The notes: generated by a model from the sequence alone, not told the origin. Positions 38,801 through 53,800 are shown, counted from the first letter of the stretch. The stretch is 64,000 nt of DNA from Ricordea florida (GCA_949710005.1 OX453276.1:22127849-22191848), one strand, 5' to 3'. Translations and numbers: made by a program.

Positions 38801-41800
38801 ATTTCTTTATGCACAGTGTTACTCTCAGTGTTACACGAAATTCTTCATTAGCTGGTATCTCTTGCATCAAGCTGACAAATTCATTGAACTTGTGGTCAGC
38901 AGAATTTTCAGAAATTAAGGAAACACTGTCATCTGGTATCAAAAGAAAATTATATAAATAAAATTACTGATATAGTCTATAAGGATGTGGGACTATGATA
39001 ATGATTGTTCTTAGGCATTGATTTCAAGCACAATGAAAACCCATAGAATTTTCAATTGAGATCATTGAGAGTTGTTTCTGAAGCCTTGATTATTGACGTA
39101 GGAAAGTAGATTTTAAACGTTCAAATATGGCCGGGGTATAATTTTGAAGTTGCTCCGACGCAAAAAAAAAAACTCTCGTTTTGGGGGCTGTAATAAAGAT
39201 TGTTTGTGCGTTGTAATAAAGGGTGCAGCAAATTTGAAATAGAAAAATAACTCATGCGGTCTGAGCACTACATTCATGTATTAAGATCACTTAACTTATA
39301 GCACGAAGTTTTGACACAAATCGTATTGCCACAATTCTAAATTCTAATTTCTAACTCAGGAATACACTCAAGGCCCTTTGCGACTTAAAAAAAAAACTCC
39401 ACGTGGGAATGTTTACTCTAGATCTCTCTAAAGGCTCGATCAACAGGCTGGCATATGCATTAATTACGTGAAAATTGTGCAAAAATATTTATGCTCAACT
39501 CGTGACTGAAAAGAATGAAAATGACGCTTACCAAGACAAAAGTGGTCCGAAAAGCTAGAAAAACTACTGTCACTTTGAATCGTCTGCATCATATCGTCAA
39601 CTTATGTGTCACTTTGTAACTCTGAAGTGGAGCCGTGTCCATGTTTACATGCATCTTGATCTTGGGAATCCGGTTGATATTGTGATATTTCGTTGTCACA
39701 CAACTCGTCTTCTTGGTTACTTTGAATTTTTCGTTTTAGTTTCTTTCTTCGCCAAAGAGTTGAATGCGAAGGCTCACCTGCAGCTTAAAATCACCACTTT
39801 TTGGAGCCAGAATCGTCCCTTGTGCTTTTAGGAAAAGCGAAAGCCCACGAACGGCACAGCAACCAAGTCCAAAATGTGACTGACAAAAACTGGATGCGAG
39901 TCTTTGAACCAATAAGCAGCTTGAAATTTGTGGCGGGAAGAGAAGAATGCCAATGCTCAGAGCGAGGCCACAATGCGCTCAGTTGAACCAGGCTGCAGTT
40001 GAACGATCAATTCAACCACCGTTCTTTCCAAATTTTCTCAGTCTTCTGTCTTCATTTTCATCAACATCAACCTTTCAAGTCTACTACATATCAGGTAAGA
40101 TCGTACCTCAATCCTAAAAAGTATTGCTATGATTCGACGATTGTAAAAGCTATATATCGATGATCCCTAGAGATTTGGACCTTCGTGAAATAATGTTTGT
40201 GGTGGCTTGTAGCGCGCACGAAGTTTCGTCTCCAAGGAGGAATTGATCTCAAACTGACCACATATTCCGTAACAAATCTTAAGCTGATATTAAGAATGTG
40301 ATCACGGAATACATGCTATATACGTTGGTAACAACTGTTGAAAACGATGGTTGATTAGTAGCCGACAAACTGCGCACTAGTCAATGGAAGCTTTGTTATA
40401 TTAGCTTTGTAACTGATCCCGCCACATTGTGTCCAGTTACAGTAATGATCGCAAGTTTTAAATTTATTATTAGTCTTAAAAAAATAGTCTAACCTTTCAA
40501 GTAAAAGTTAACTGGGCTTAAACCGCCAGTGCACATTCACTTTGTTCGTAAATTCCAGTGAATTTACTATCACTGATATGCCAAAATTACACGTATCTGA
40601 CCTTATGAATATTGTTATCTTGACCACAGCGTGACAATTATGGAAAGCTAATAGTCCTGGGACTTCTTTAGCCCGTGCAAAACTACGAGTTTCACGGTAA
40701 ATTAACTTCTAATCTCTGGCGCTTCACTGGTTGGGTCATACGGTAGCATCCTGTTTCCTGACCGCCAGAAAAGAGTTGTGACAACTGACAAGGCGCGCAA
40801 GACAGCAAACAACCTTTCTTAGACATTAGGATTAAAAAGAAAGTCGCGGTGGCCCAATACCATGTGAATGTCGTATTTTGTTTTGAAACGTAAAATGTTT
40901 CACTCGATATTGATTTCTCCAGTCCGTCCTTTGTTGTCTTTGACATGCATGATCTGGTGTGATTTGATCTCGGTCTTTCATCTTTCGGCGGAAAAATCAG
41001 AGTGAAAGGCAATTAATTGAGACTGGAATCTGTTTGATCGAAAAGCTGCAAGCCGTTCGAATGAGAGAATTGTTTGAATCTTCTGCAGTTTTAAGCTTTT
41101 AAGTTTTTTTCAGAGATCTTGATACCATGTGTGAAAAGGCGTCGCTAAAGAGCGAAAGACCGAAACAATCAAACACAGATTTGCTTCGTTCGTTTGTTAC
41201 ACAGCTCAACACCGAAACAAGTTTAAGATTGCTTACGATTATAGAACCTATAAGTTGTTAACATTTAAGTTTGACAGAAAATGGTCCAAAATACGATCTA
41301 GTATTCTTTTCAGTGATAAGGTGTTGCATAATTCAATCAATCTTAATTTCAAAAAATCAAATAGCAAAATCATATTGTTCACAAAGGTAATCAAAATATA
41401 AACTTACTGTTGTGTAAAATATTGCCTGTTAATTTTTGCTCTATTTTTATTTCAGGAAAACGTACAACAGCCCCAAAAAGGCAAAGGATGGGGAACTAGA
41501 GAAAGCCGCCACTGCAGCTAGCTAACTGCCTAATCATGAGTTTTTGTTCTACGTTACTTTGTATTATACTTCCTTTTATCACTTTGGCCTTACGTAAAGA
41601 GTAAAAAAAAAATAAAACAGTGCAATTAATTGAAACAGTCTCCGAAAAATTTATATGATCCCTAAAATGTCTCAAACCATCCTGCCATGCATGCAGGTGC
41701 AATTGTAAAGTACTACAGTTTGAGCAAACTTTAGTCTGTAAGGAAGGTTTTTTGAATAATTCAACTATAGTGTTACCTGTTTTCAAGCTATTTTGTATAC

Positions 41801-44800
41801 CCAATTGATTTGTGGATCTATGAACTAGCAGTACTATTTACCTTGCATGGCATATATTAAACAGTTTTAAAATAGGGCACCTATTTTGAAACTATTTTAT
41901 CCCTGTTTTATGTCTATTTTAAGGCTATTTTTAGCCTATTGTCCAAGGATTTTTCTTATTTATCCCAATTTTATTTCTGTTTTATGTCTATTTTAAGGCT
42001 ATTTTCAGCTTATGGCCCAAGGTTTTTCCCTACTTATCCCAATTTTATCCATATTTTATGTCTATTTTAAACCTGTTTTTTCTGTGGATAAACTAGTTTT
42101 AAAATAGGGCACCTACTTTGAAACTATTTTATTCATATTTTATGTCTATTTTAAGACTATTTTCAGTCTATTGTCCAAGGTTTTTTCTTATTATATCCTA
42201 ATTTTATCCCTGATTTATTTCGATTTTAAGGCTCTTTTCAACCTATTTTATTTTCAGCTTGTCTTATACTATTTTAACACTATTTTCTCATCAGATTTCA
42301 TACACATTTTACACTATTTTAAGGCTATTTTAAAGCTATTTTAAAGCTAATTTAGAGAATTTTTGAGTACACAGATCTGGACTATTTTTCACTATTTTTT
42401 GTTTCAAAATAATAGGTTTAAAATAGATAAAAAATTGCTTTAAAATAGTCCCTGAAAATAGGGAAAAAATACAAAAAAGATAGTAATAAAACAGCATATA
42501 AAATAGGAATAAAATAGATTTAAAATAGACCATATTTTCGTAAGAGTGGAGAAAAAGCTCAGAAATGAGTAACAAACACTTCCAAAATGCATGTAGCATA
42601 ACATCTGATAAAGTTATGTGTTTAAAAAGTCATTGGAACCATCTTTTGAATAAAATTATGGCAATGTTACACAAAAGTGACACGTGATCGTGCTACAGGT
42701 CTTTCAGGATAGTGAAATTGAAGGCAAATTTACCATTAGTTTAGGCTGTGCCTTATAACCAAGTTTTTGGTAAAATTTTCAGTTTTTGACTTAACAAAAT
42801 GAAGATATTAAAGTTAGGGATGCACCTCGTAACCAAGTGCACCTTATAACCGAGAAGCTACTGTACATAATAACTGACTTGATCTTATAGGAGCAAATCA
42901 CCCTACCTCTGCTTATACCAGCTGTCACCCTGCCTCTTCCAGGTACAACTCCAAATGCAGTTGCTATGGCACATTAATAACAACATTTCATGGTTAAGAA
43001 GTGCCTTTTATTCAATAAACAAAGATTGGCCAAAGCTATGTACAGCACACTTACCAATGGTTGGAATCATGCCCCGCCCAGCTACAGCAGCCCTCAGAGC
43101 AGCCTGCTGCTGTTGTACTTCTTTGGGAAGTGCCCTTTTCACTTCAACCTGCAGAGAATTACATGTCACATGAAATGATGCTGCACAAGAAACATAATAC
43201 TGGAAGGAAATATTCAGCCATTACAGAAACCGAGTGTCCTTGTCAGGCCTTCTGACAGGGTGCACGAGTGCAGGACTGCACAATCCCGCACAATTTCTGA
43301 AAATCCGCGAAATCCCACACAATGTGGAAAGATTTGGTTAAAAATCTAATCAAATCAGTATTCCCATCGATTGCCCAGGTTTAAAGAAACTTTTTAGGCT
43401 ATTTACCTAGCAAAACCATCGAGAAATCCGCCGCTTTCCGCGATTGAACAGCTCGAGTGGATATAAAAACAACAAGGCGCCTCTTCATAGCTCCGTGCCG
43501 GGCCTGGGAACTAGTCTCAGTCTAATCTTGTCTCGGTGTTGCGGTTTTTGCAGCAATTTCAAGTGTGAAGAGTTTTAAACCTTCACGAGATAATATTCGC
43601 TCTACAGATCAAAAAAAGTACAAAAATGTCGGGATTTTTCATAACGTAACTTGTTCTGGTCGAAAACATTTTATTTCAAAGCGGAATTACGTCCGGGAAT
43701 TACGGTTTTGAATAAACTTAATCGATCAAGTCACGCAACATGATTTTGTTAATACAAACTTTGGCCAAAGTTGTAGCAAAATAGAAATTTGGTTTATGTT
43801 TAATTGCCAAACTAAGAGGGGAGTTGTTGCACTTTTCATTTATTCAGAAATTCCTCCATGTCGGTTTTTTTTGGGGGGCCCGGTGATCGAATATTTGTTT
43901 GTTTACAAGATTGCGCAATCCCGCACAATCGCCGTTTTTTACCGCACAATTTGCCTCCCAAAACCCGCACAATTTTCTTTTTTTCCCGCACCCTGTCAGA
44001 AGGCCTGCCTTGTATAAGACGATTGATGTTGTTTGTTCAATGATAGGAAAAACTACGAGACAATAATACTCAAAATTAGAAAAAAAATCCAGGTTGTCCT
44101 TATGGCAAATGCCGGACAACCTGGCCCCTGACCTTGGTTGCCCTGATAAGGACTTTGTTGCCCTTAACATGTTCTTTGATTTTTGCCTAGTTATAGGGTT
44201 TGACCAGAGAAATAATACCCCTATCAGTGTGCCTCTGTTTTCATAGTTATCGAAGTGCTGCGAATAAGAAATATTTGGAGGAGGTATGGGTTTGAAGAGA
44301 ACATGACAAGCTTATCGTGGCTTATTGAATCAAACGAACGGCGGTCAATTAACGGTTACAACCTTCCATTTCCTTTGTTTTACAAATTGTCATGGATCCT
44401 CATCCATTTATCAGTATCAGGAGATAAACCTCGCATTTAGAGCAGTTGTTTTTGTGTCTCAAGTTTATAGCTTCTGTTCTTTATTTTGTTAAGCATCACA
44501 GTAATGTAAGTACTTCAATTTTTTCCTGGGTTGTCCGACAAATTCTTCTCGGGCAACTAGCCCTTTATTTTTCCTAAAAAATGGTTGCCCGAACGAAGTT
44601 TTAGTTGTCGCGGGCAACCAGGCAACAGCTAATTTCGAGCACTGATAATAACAGTGCAACTATTCAATCAAGGCCAAACAAATTTTCACTGATTCATCTC
44701 GTAGTATTGGCTTAATTCTCAAGAGAAGGCACTTCAACTGCAGTGTCAATTCCAATACCAGTTAGCTCAGTTGGTAGAGCACTGGACTACCGTGCGGGAG

Positions 44801-47800
44801 GCTGCGGGTTCAAAACCTGGCCGGACCAACACTCTTGGTTAGACTTTCTAGTCTTCTCGGATAAGGATGATAAAATGTAGGTCCCATCTCACCATACTTG
44901 CTCCTAATAATCTGTGGGACATTAAAGAACCCACACACTGTTTGAAAAGAGTAGGGGACGTAGTTCCCGGTGTTGTGGTCTATCTTTTCCTCTGGTTTCA
45001 TATGCCATGCACACGTACATGTTTTAACGAGCACTTAGGAGCTCCTTGGTGTCACATGTATAAATAAAGTACTGTATTGTACTATAAGTATCTGTATTTT
45101 CTTCTTAACAGAGTCTACTTCCTTTGAAAGCTTTACTACTATAATCTTTGCAAATTTCCTCATTGAATTTTAATATTACGCAAGTTGGTGAGAAGTCCAC
45201 ATCGCTTTTGAATTTTTTGAAGCCACTGTTCACAGATATAAGCTACTGTGGCCTACACAGAGAACTGTAAGAAATTAATTTCCTCATAAGCATTGATTGG
45301 TCTACGGGTTTGCACGAGATTTCTGTGGCCTAACTGTTCGATTGCTGCAAAACACAACAAACAATCGTTCATGTTCAAACTTGCTCAAACAATACTGACT
45401 GTCAGGCGGCTAATCACAGTTCTTTCCCAAGATCTTGGGAAAACAGAACCCAATTAGCAACGCCATTACGCAGACGTCCCTTTTCTGCGTGCAACAAAGG
45501 AAATAGGAGACGTCTGCATGTAGGCTAGCCTAACTACCAATGGTTAATTGCATCTTTTGTATCCCGTCCTACAGATTTGCATTGGTACCATTGCTAAAAC
45601 CAAAATTCACAAGAAATCCAATAGCATGAGTTACAAGAAGGATCAGTTCAAAGTTCAAAGTCAATAAAAGATCGCTAAACAACTGCAACAGATTGACCCA
45701 TCTTACCTTATTACCATCAATATGATGGAATTGTAATTCACAGATCTTGTCCACAGTGTCTTCAGAATCAAATGAAACAAAACAGAAACCTGCCATAGCA
45801 TAAAAAAGAAAGCAGCAAACATTATATTATACAATATATCAATCTTCCCCCTCTTGAACTTTCAATAATGATCTTTATTGTGGATACATATGTCACAATT
45901 TACAATCTAAAGAATAAATATTTAAATATAAATTACAATCACTAATATTAAATACAATCCAAAATCAGAAATATTTTTAACCAGCCTAAAAAATCGAATA
46001 AACTTGAATTAAAACAAGACTTAATTAACAAACCTCACTATACACATGCATGGGACCAATGTCAGTATCTGGGTATCTGTGCATCGACCCCTCCCCCAAC
46101 CCAAGTTACAAGTTAAAAAGTTAGCATTAGTTTTGGGTTGGGGAGGGGAGGGGGTAGGTGTACAGTTGGCCAAATACTTACATTAATCTCATACATGTAC
46201 AAGTATAAGTTAACAAATTTACAAGTATAGAGTGATGGAAACAAAAAAAAATTAAAAAAACAATTAAACAAAGAAACTTGAAGCAGGCAAAATGACTACT
46301 TAATCTGTATAACGCCTGGGGAAAAATCCATTGCTGAGCAACAATCATTATACAAAAGAATTTAAAGCCAAAAGTAAGAGTTTTTGGTACAGGGAATTTG
46401 AACATAAAGTTAGCGTGTAAACTGAGGGAAGTATCACAGAGAGTGAAAATCATATGTACTGTATATGGATAGGGCATTTTAGCAAAAAATCCTTTCCTAT
46501 GATTGCATTAATTTAGAGATTGTCTATACCTTAATTAAAGAAGTAGATTTAACAGTTTATAAAAAGTTTGGTGTAACAATTACGCCAGACTTTTTCTACC
46601 ACTATTGTAGAATCAAATATCCTCTGATACAAATCTAATAACCTGATGAGTGACTAATGGAAAAAACTAAACTTATAAGGGAACGCGTCCAAATATAAAT
46701 AGGCAACCCGATCATCGGAATCGGACCCGATCAACTTTCCGATGGTTCGGAATCGGTGCCGATTTGTGGCCACTAGTTGCCGATTCCGATATGATAAAAC
46801 ACTTTGCCGATTCAATCGGAGTCAGATACATTCCGATGTGAATAATTGGGTATCATATTTATCTGATAAGATGGCCGTTTCGCTACAAAGTCGTTTTGCT
46901 ACTATAGTCGTTTCGCTGCATATCGAGGTCGTTTCGCTACATACAAAAGTTGATTCGTTGCTAAGGACGGGTCGTTTCGCTGCAACTTCTTGCAATTCTT
47001 GTAAACTTCTTGTAAATATACGTTGTCTTACGAAATATAAGTTTCGGACTTAAAACGTCGTGTTTTGAAACTCTTGATATAGCGCACGTGATTTCACCCG
47101 AATTCTCGAGTTATGTTGCCCGAACGAAACTTTTTGTTTGTGGAACATTATCAACAAAAGTCTCATTCGGACAGTTCTTGTAGATGCAGAGGTGAACAAG
47201 TGTGTTAGTTTGCTTTTCTTCTCATTGAATAGCGTTTGCGGAACGCGCTTCGTAGCTGCGCTGGGAATAGGCAAACCGAGTGATTCTGCATTCTATATAA
47301 ATATGTGTCCTGTTTCTGAGTGAAAATTACAGTGATAAAAAACTTCATGTGAGTAACGTGTGTTTTTGACAAATGGAACCTGTTTTATGTGCAGCGAAAC
47401 AACCCGTCCTTTGCAGCGAATCGACTTTTGAATGTAGCGAAACGACCTCGATACATGCAGCGAAACGACTAGTAGCGAAACGACTTTGTAGCGAAACGAC
47501 CGTAAACCATGCGGCGATAAACAGTTGGTCTTACCCAGCCTGTTTGTGCATCGAAGAAACAATCATTCACGTTTTGCTTTTGCTAATATAAACTCAGTAT
47601 TTGAACGTAGCGTGACCGATTATTTCAACCCTTTCAACCCTTGATAAACGCTGACAGATATGAGTCAGTGTTTGATAACTTACGTTAATTGGCCCGATGA
47701 AGAATTTCGACCCGATGCCGATTCCGTTTCAATCGTTACCGATAAAATCGGTACCGATGTAAACTGAATCAGAAAGAATCAGCACCCAATTTGATCGGCA

Positions 47801-50800
47801 TCGGCATGACCTGATGCCGATATTTGGACGCGTTCCCTAAACAAAATCATGAGCAGCAAGACAATTACCTCTTCGTCTATTGGTTTGATGCTCGTTAACA
47901 TACTCAATGTCTCTCACCTGAAGTAAACATACTTCCAGTTAAGTCTTGAAAATTAGTTTTGCTAACAATAGGGCTTATCACTGACCTTCCAACATAACCG
48001 TGAATACATGACCACCATAATATATTAACATTTTTAAGGGGAATCCAGTAAATATCCAAACCCTACAAAGTCATCATTTATTAACCCTTTAAGCCTCTAG
48101 AGTGACTTTATAGATTTTAATCTGGCTAACACCAGACAATTTTTACTCATCACACAGAGATCCCTAGGGGCAAAAAGGGTTAATTCATCTGGACCCAATG
48201 CACTGCCCCTTTGGGAAGTCTATTCTGTTCCCTTCTACTAGCTCTAACAGATTGAATCCACATGGTCTTAAGTCTTACATGGAGCGCTGACCACCCACCC
48301 ACTCCCACACCCATGCAGCTGGAAAGTGGAAAATGCAAATTTCAAGGTGAAAAATATGGCCCGATGTTGGAGCTGTTCTGAAGAGATTTCCTCCCTTGTC
48401 TTCTTTTACATTGAGAGCAAAATACCATGACGTTTGCTACTTCAAGTGTATTACAAAAGGGTTTTACTTTTCAAACAAAGAAGAAGTCAATAGAACTGTA
48501 ATGGGCGGAGAAAATATGGGCGCAAAGTGCCCATAATGAGCACCAATGGCACAAACTGCTGAGAGGGTCAGGGAGCATGTTCCCCCAGAAGAAATTGAAA
48601 ATTTAAGTACTCTGAGATGCAATTTGGTACATTCTGCAGGGTTTTTAATACAAATTGTAGTAGCAGAGGAATTGTGTAAGGCAACAGGAGAATATTCTGA
48701 AAGCGCTCCACGTCTAAATTTAAATCTAGCTCAGGCCATCTAAATTTGGCCAGAGAATTCTTCATAGTATCCGGAGAATTTGACAAATGCTAGGACTCAA
48801 TATTGAACAAGAAATGTTAATGCAGGGATCCAGTGATTCGTGACTTAATCTTGCGAAGTGTTGTAAACGGGAAAGTAACGTGGTTGAGTTCTCAGAATTC
48901 AATGATCACATTTCTGGTTCAAATTAAGCTGGTTTCCATATGATCACAGATGAACGCAGATCGTCTGCGATCATTTTGAAAGACAATTTTGCAATTGTCT
49001 GCAATCGTGATCGCAGAAGATGGTTCTATCTTCTGTGATCATCTGCAATCAATATTGCAATTAAGTGATCATATGGAAACCAAAATTGTGCAATCTGCAA
49101 TCAAAACTTATCCCAAAATATTTCTCAATTCAGACCCATGATTCAATGCTTCTTAGCAAGAAAGCCCAAATGTTTGTTTGTAACAATGCTCATTTGCTGA
49201 AAACATGGCTGGCATTGAACAAAGTAGCATTAGTAACAAGGAATTTATGGAGGAAGTTGCATGATATGAGTGTGTTTACCACCGTCACAGTACAGACTTC
49301 CTAGTCTAACAGCTGTGAAAAATCGTCGAGAAATTTAATTTATCGATGGTTTAGAAGCTGACGATGACGTTGCTTCAAGACTAAAAGAAGACACAGACAA
49401 TTGTAAATGCGCATAACGTTGCTTTCAAGCACCAAAGAATTCCTTAACATTTATTCGAAGCAATATTCTTAGCTCTTGTTACAATATTACCAGTTGCCAG
49501 TGAAGAAGCCCTTAACAGGCAGCAAAAATCGCTGGTCGCCAGCCAAAAAGAAAAACCCTGTTACAAGGTATTTTTTTTGTTGTACATTCTTGTACAAATC
49601 CTTCCATCCTATGCCACAGCAAGAGACAGACTGTCTGCCTCCCCCTACCCCGTGACTGTCAGTCCCAATGATAGCAAATAATATTCATGCTTACTTTAAT
49701 ACAAATTAATAAACTAAGGGTATTGTCAAAAGCACTGTTCCTTTTCTGTCATTAATATCATGTATGGCAAATGCTATGTACATGAATGCATACCATCATT
49801 CAGCTATCAATAACTAACTAAAAAATTAGTTACAAGTTAGCTATGGCCCAATTAACACATAGTTTAACTACAAGAAATAAATGTTATACCACTAAGCATA
49901 ACTTATTAACATGCAAGCAAAAGGTATAACTTAAGGCATCCACGTGAACTGATAACGTGCTGTCAACATCAGAATAGCATGCAAAAATTAACTGAAATAA
50001 TATAAACTTACAGGGGCATATTGTGAACTAAAATAGTCTCTAATTTGTTGGTCTGTAGTTTCTGGTTTAAGTCCTCCCACAAATATTTTCTTCACTCTTA
50101 AATGAGGTGGCTGAAAGGTAAAACAGTGAAAAGCACCCCAATAAGAAAAAATCACAACCTACTTTCACAGCTACACAGTGTATATGCATGTGTATCTAAC
50201 ATTATTCTGACTGACTATAAAATACACATGTATGTACATTATTTACACATTTCCTTATACAGCTCACATAATTACAAATTTTAAATATGTAGTTTTTAAT
50301 TCTAATGCCCTTCAGGGAATCATCATTCACCAACATGTTTGATTCAAGTGTCATTAACCTCAGGAATTTTCACTCCTGTACAAATCAGCCCAAGGGGAGG
50401 GCTACTTGAGAAAGAAGTTTAGAAAAGAAGTTGTGGCCCTCCCTTCTAAAGAGTCTAAAATAAACTCTGACCCTCCCCTCACACGATTGAAAACAATTGC
50501 GAGCCAACCACCACCCCCAAGAGAAACACGGTAAAACATTAGTTAACAAATAACATCCAGTGTTTCCAACAGGACCTATCAGTGTTACATCTGGTAACTT
50601 CATCTCATGTTCCATTTTTTAATTTGTCCAAGCTACAAATAGAACTATAAAGTATGCTAGGAAACAGACATGCCTCTTTTTATATACTAGATTCTCTCCA
50701 TTCACTAAGTAAATACATTTTTTAGTTATTTCCAGTTGTACAAGTTGCATGATTTACTGTCTACAATGGATACAATTGCCTTAAATACAGAGAAATCCGA

Positions 50801-53800
50801 GTTCAAAGACTTAAAATAAGTACTTACAATCTAAAAATATCATACCTGGGCCCCCAAACATAGTAGCCCCTCAACCCCTCCCCTCCCACTAAATAATGCC
50901 CTGTCCCAAATAATACTGACTTACTCCGGGGGACAGTTTACAAAATCTTGAGAACCGGTATAAGCAGCCAAGAAATTTGATACAATATTGTTTCTTAAGT
51001 GGTCCACAACATAGATGACAGACACAGAAGCCCTTATCTGCCAAATAAGGTAGGATCCCTTTCCCTGAGGTAGCAAAGCCATTAGATCTAAATACTGGTC
51101 ACTGGATACATGTACTTAAAAGAGCTAAGCAGGTTTCTCCCCATGATAATATACATGTAATACAGCATCTTTAGAGGGGTTCCACTGTAGTACAAATTCT
51201 AGAGACAAAATATGGTCCAGCAAATGAATTAGCATGTTGGATCAATAGGGAAAAAATGTCCGCTTCAAAATGATTCAAGCATTCTTTAAAATTAGGAAAT
51301 CAGCCTTCAACTGTATCATTAATTTAAAACAAAGTGTTCTGTTCAGCTCAGTGTATTGATATGTTGAAACTTTCAAATAGGCCAGAGAATGCAATAAGTT
51401 GAACAATTAGCTCAGAAAGTAAAGTATAATTACAAGCTTACCTTGTTTATAGGTGCTGCTGGCTTAGGGTCAACCTGTCAATTCAAATTGAATCTTAGAG
51501 GTTCAAGTTCAAGGTTAAAGACACTACAAAAAACTGCAAAGAAGTATAGCAAGGTAAATTCATGTTCACTTGAAACAAAGCTTACTGTTTTAGAATCCAA
51601 AATATGTGGTTCTGTATGTTGCAATACCTGGAAGGAATAATATACAGCTTCAAACTCATACATGAACTTAAATTGCTTTAAATTTTCACTAAAAGTATTA
51701 TGGTAAAACTAACTTCTCAGGAACAGAGGTCTGCACCAGCTTGAAGATTTTCATTTTTGTTTTTATTTTAATCCTTCAATGTTGCTGGTCATTTAATGAA
51801 AATGTTATTAGTTATAGCAAAACTAATTATTTGACTGGATGCTATTCTCAGACTGTTTTGAGTAACTGCACTTGTACAGGATACAACTCTTGGACATTTC
51901 AAGAAATTGAAATGATTAGATTCTGATAAGCTAAAAGCTTGTAGATTGCATCTGAGCCCTATAGCCAATCCACGAAGTTCAGATTTGAAATTGCATATCT
52001 GCTCCTCTCAGATAAAAGAGGACACATTTTGTAAGGACTGTGACAAAAAATTGTAAAAATAGGTCTATTTTAAAGTTAAAACAAAACAGAATTCTAACCT
52101 GATCATAATAAGCAATGGATGTACTCTAAATTAAGGCTTCTGACAGACCAAACTTAGATGATAATCAACAGGTGTGGGACCTCTCATTAAAAAGTTTCTC
52201 TTGCAAAGTCATTATCTACTTCCACTTTTAAGTTACTCCCGTATTATTTCAAGGCATTTCTACTGCATCCGGTTTAATGAAATGATTTCAGGGTTGTGGC
52301 TGCACCCCCACTGAAGTCTTCCACATACAGGGATGACAGGAATCTCTCAACAAAGGCCGGGTCATCCGCTTACTGCCATATGTGGTGTGAGATGCTGGCG
52401 TTAAAGATCAACAGACTACACTTCACAACAAACACTGCTCTGGTAAAACGATAAACCCTTATCCTTGGTTCAGGGGAAGCTGCATCATTGAACCACAAGA
52501 ATCGAAGCAATTCACGATTTTCAGGCGTGATTGAAACTTAGTGGGAGGTCTTTTCTATGTCTCCCACCAGTGCCACTTTGTGGTAATGAAATCGAATGAG
52601 TATGACCATGATCTTGGGCATCAAGGAAGGACCTGCATGGAAGACATTTGTTTAAGGATGGTCCCGACTTCTTGGCGCTGGCATCATATGCTACACGGAC
52701 CTTTGTAGTCTCCTTTCCACAGCAGATAACTGGGCGGCGTGGAATGTAATGGACTCTTCCTGTTACAGGACTGGCATCCATGGGTATGTCTTCCACTATT
52801 CCAGAGACAACTTCTTTCTTAATTAAATCATCATATCCCCAGAACAGCTCCTGATCTGACTGCAGCTTCTTTAACAGGTGACCAAGGTAAGCTGCGCTGT
52901 AGTTTTAGTTATTGGGTAGTATGGTGTGACCCTCTTTCCATGGTAGTTGAACTTCATATCTTTTTCCACGGAACCTCACCATCTCTTCAAACTGATCCTG
53001 AACAGAAGATTCCATTGGACGAATTCAAATCTAATCCAGACTCCAAAACTCACTTAACAGTTCCTTCATATTCTTTTCACAAAGAAAGGATACTACCACA
53101 GTGTTAAGAATGTGTGTTGATGTAATGTTGACAACTGTTAAAGTGGGACGGGCTTCATCTATCGCTGGTCCTGAAAGAACATACCCCAACCATGTTTCCA
53201 TGGCAACAGGATCCTGCCCTCCCCGTATAATGCGCCCTGAAGCAATGTGCCAAAAGAAATCCACTCCAACATCTTGATTTCCTTGACTCCTTCCTTCCCT
53301 GGAAACATCTGCTTAAGTTAAATTAGTCAGGTGGGGGTACTTGGCTACAGGAAACTCCACTGGCTGGTGGTCTAGGGGAGCGCAGATTGTAAGAATGGCA
53401 TGGCAAGTCATGTACCTGTTAAGGTCATCTGTAAGTCCCCCCAATGCTACTTGCACAACATTTCACACAAGGAACTGCTCTGACGCCGACCCAAAGGTAG
53501 GTTTTAACAAGCAAGTTTTCAGACCAAATCTTTTGCAACTTTAAGGCTTTGCTTTGTGGGTTATGTAACTTTTTGACTTCCCAGGTCAAAGATGATACGT
53601 GTCTTCAGGGAATAGCCAGCCACACTGGGATTGCACACCTCACAACGGGCTGTTTGCAATAATAATTATGTTCCCCTTTGTGTTGAAGTGGAGATTCACT
53701 GGAGTTTGGGGCGACTTAGAAAGTGTTGGTCCCCGTGGTTTCCAAAGACTTACATGATGTCTTCTCCCACATCCCAAACACTTGATCTTTGGTGGGCATT

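Larger units (their letters stand above)
37741..42545. mobile_element. Foldback-like transposon with TATTTTA-repeat ends (about 4.8 kb)
   Basis: About 600 bp at each end (37,741-38,330 and 41,860-42,545) consist of degenerate units such as CTATTTTAAGGCTATTTTAG, in opposite orientation. The extreme ends are inverted: CTTACAAAAATA on the left and TATTTTCGTAAG on the right. No target duplication could be fixed. The interior carries minus-strand spliced coding remnants (38.7-39.8 kb). The element sits in the long intron between exons 11 and 12 of the RRM gene. Family not recognised. Confidence 0.6.

Noticed and set aside
44761..44835. Possible tRNA gene (A and B boxes present)
   Set aside because: No proper acceptor stem or anticodon loop, and a SINE body follows directly, so it is a tRNA-derived SINE.
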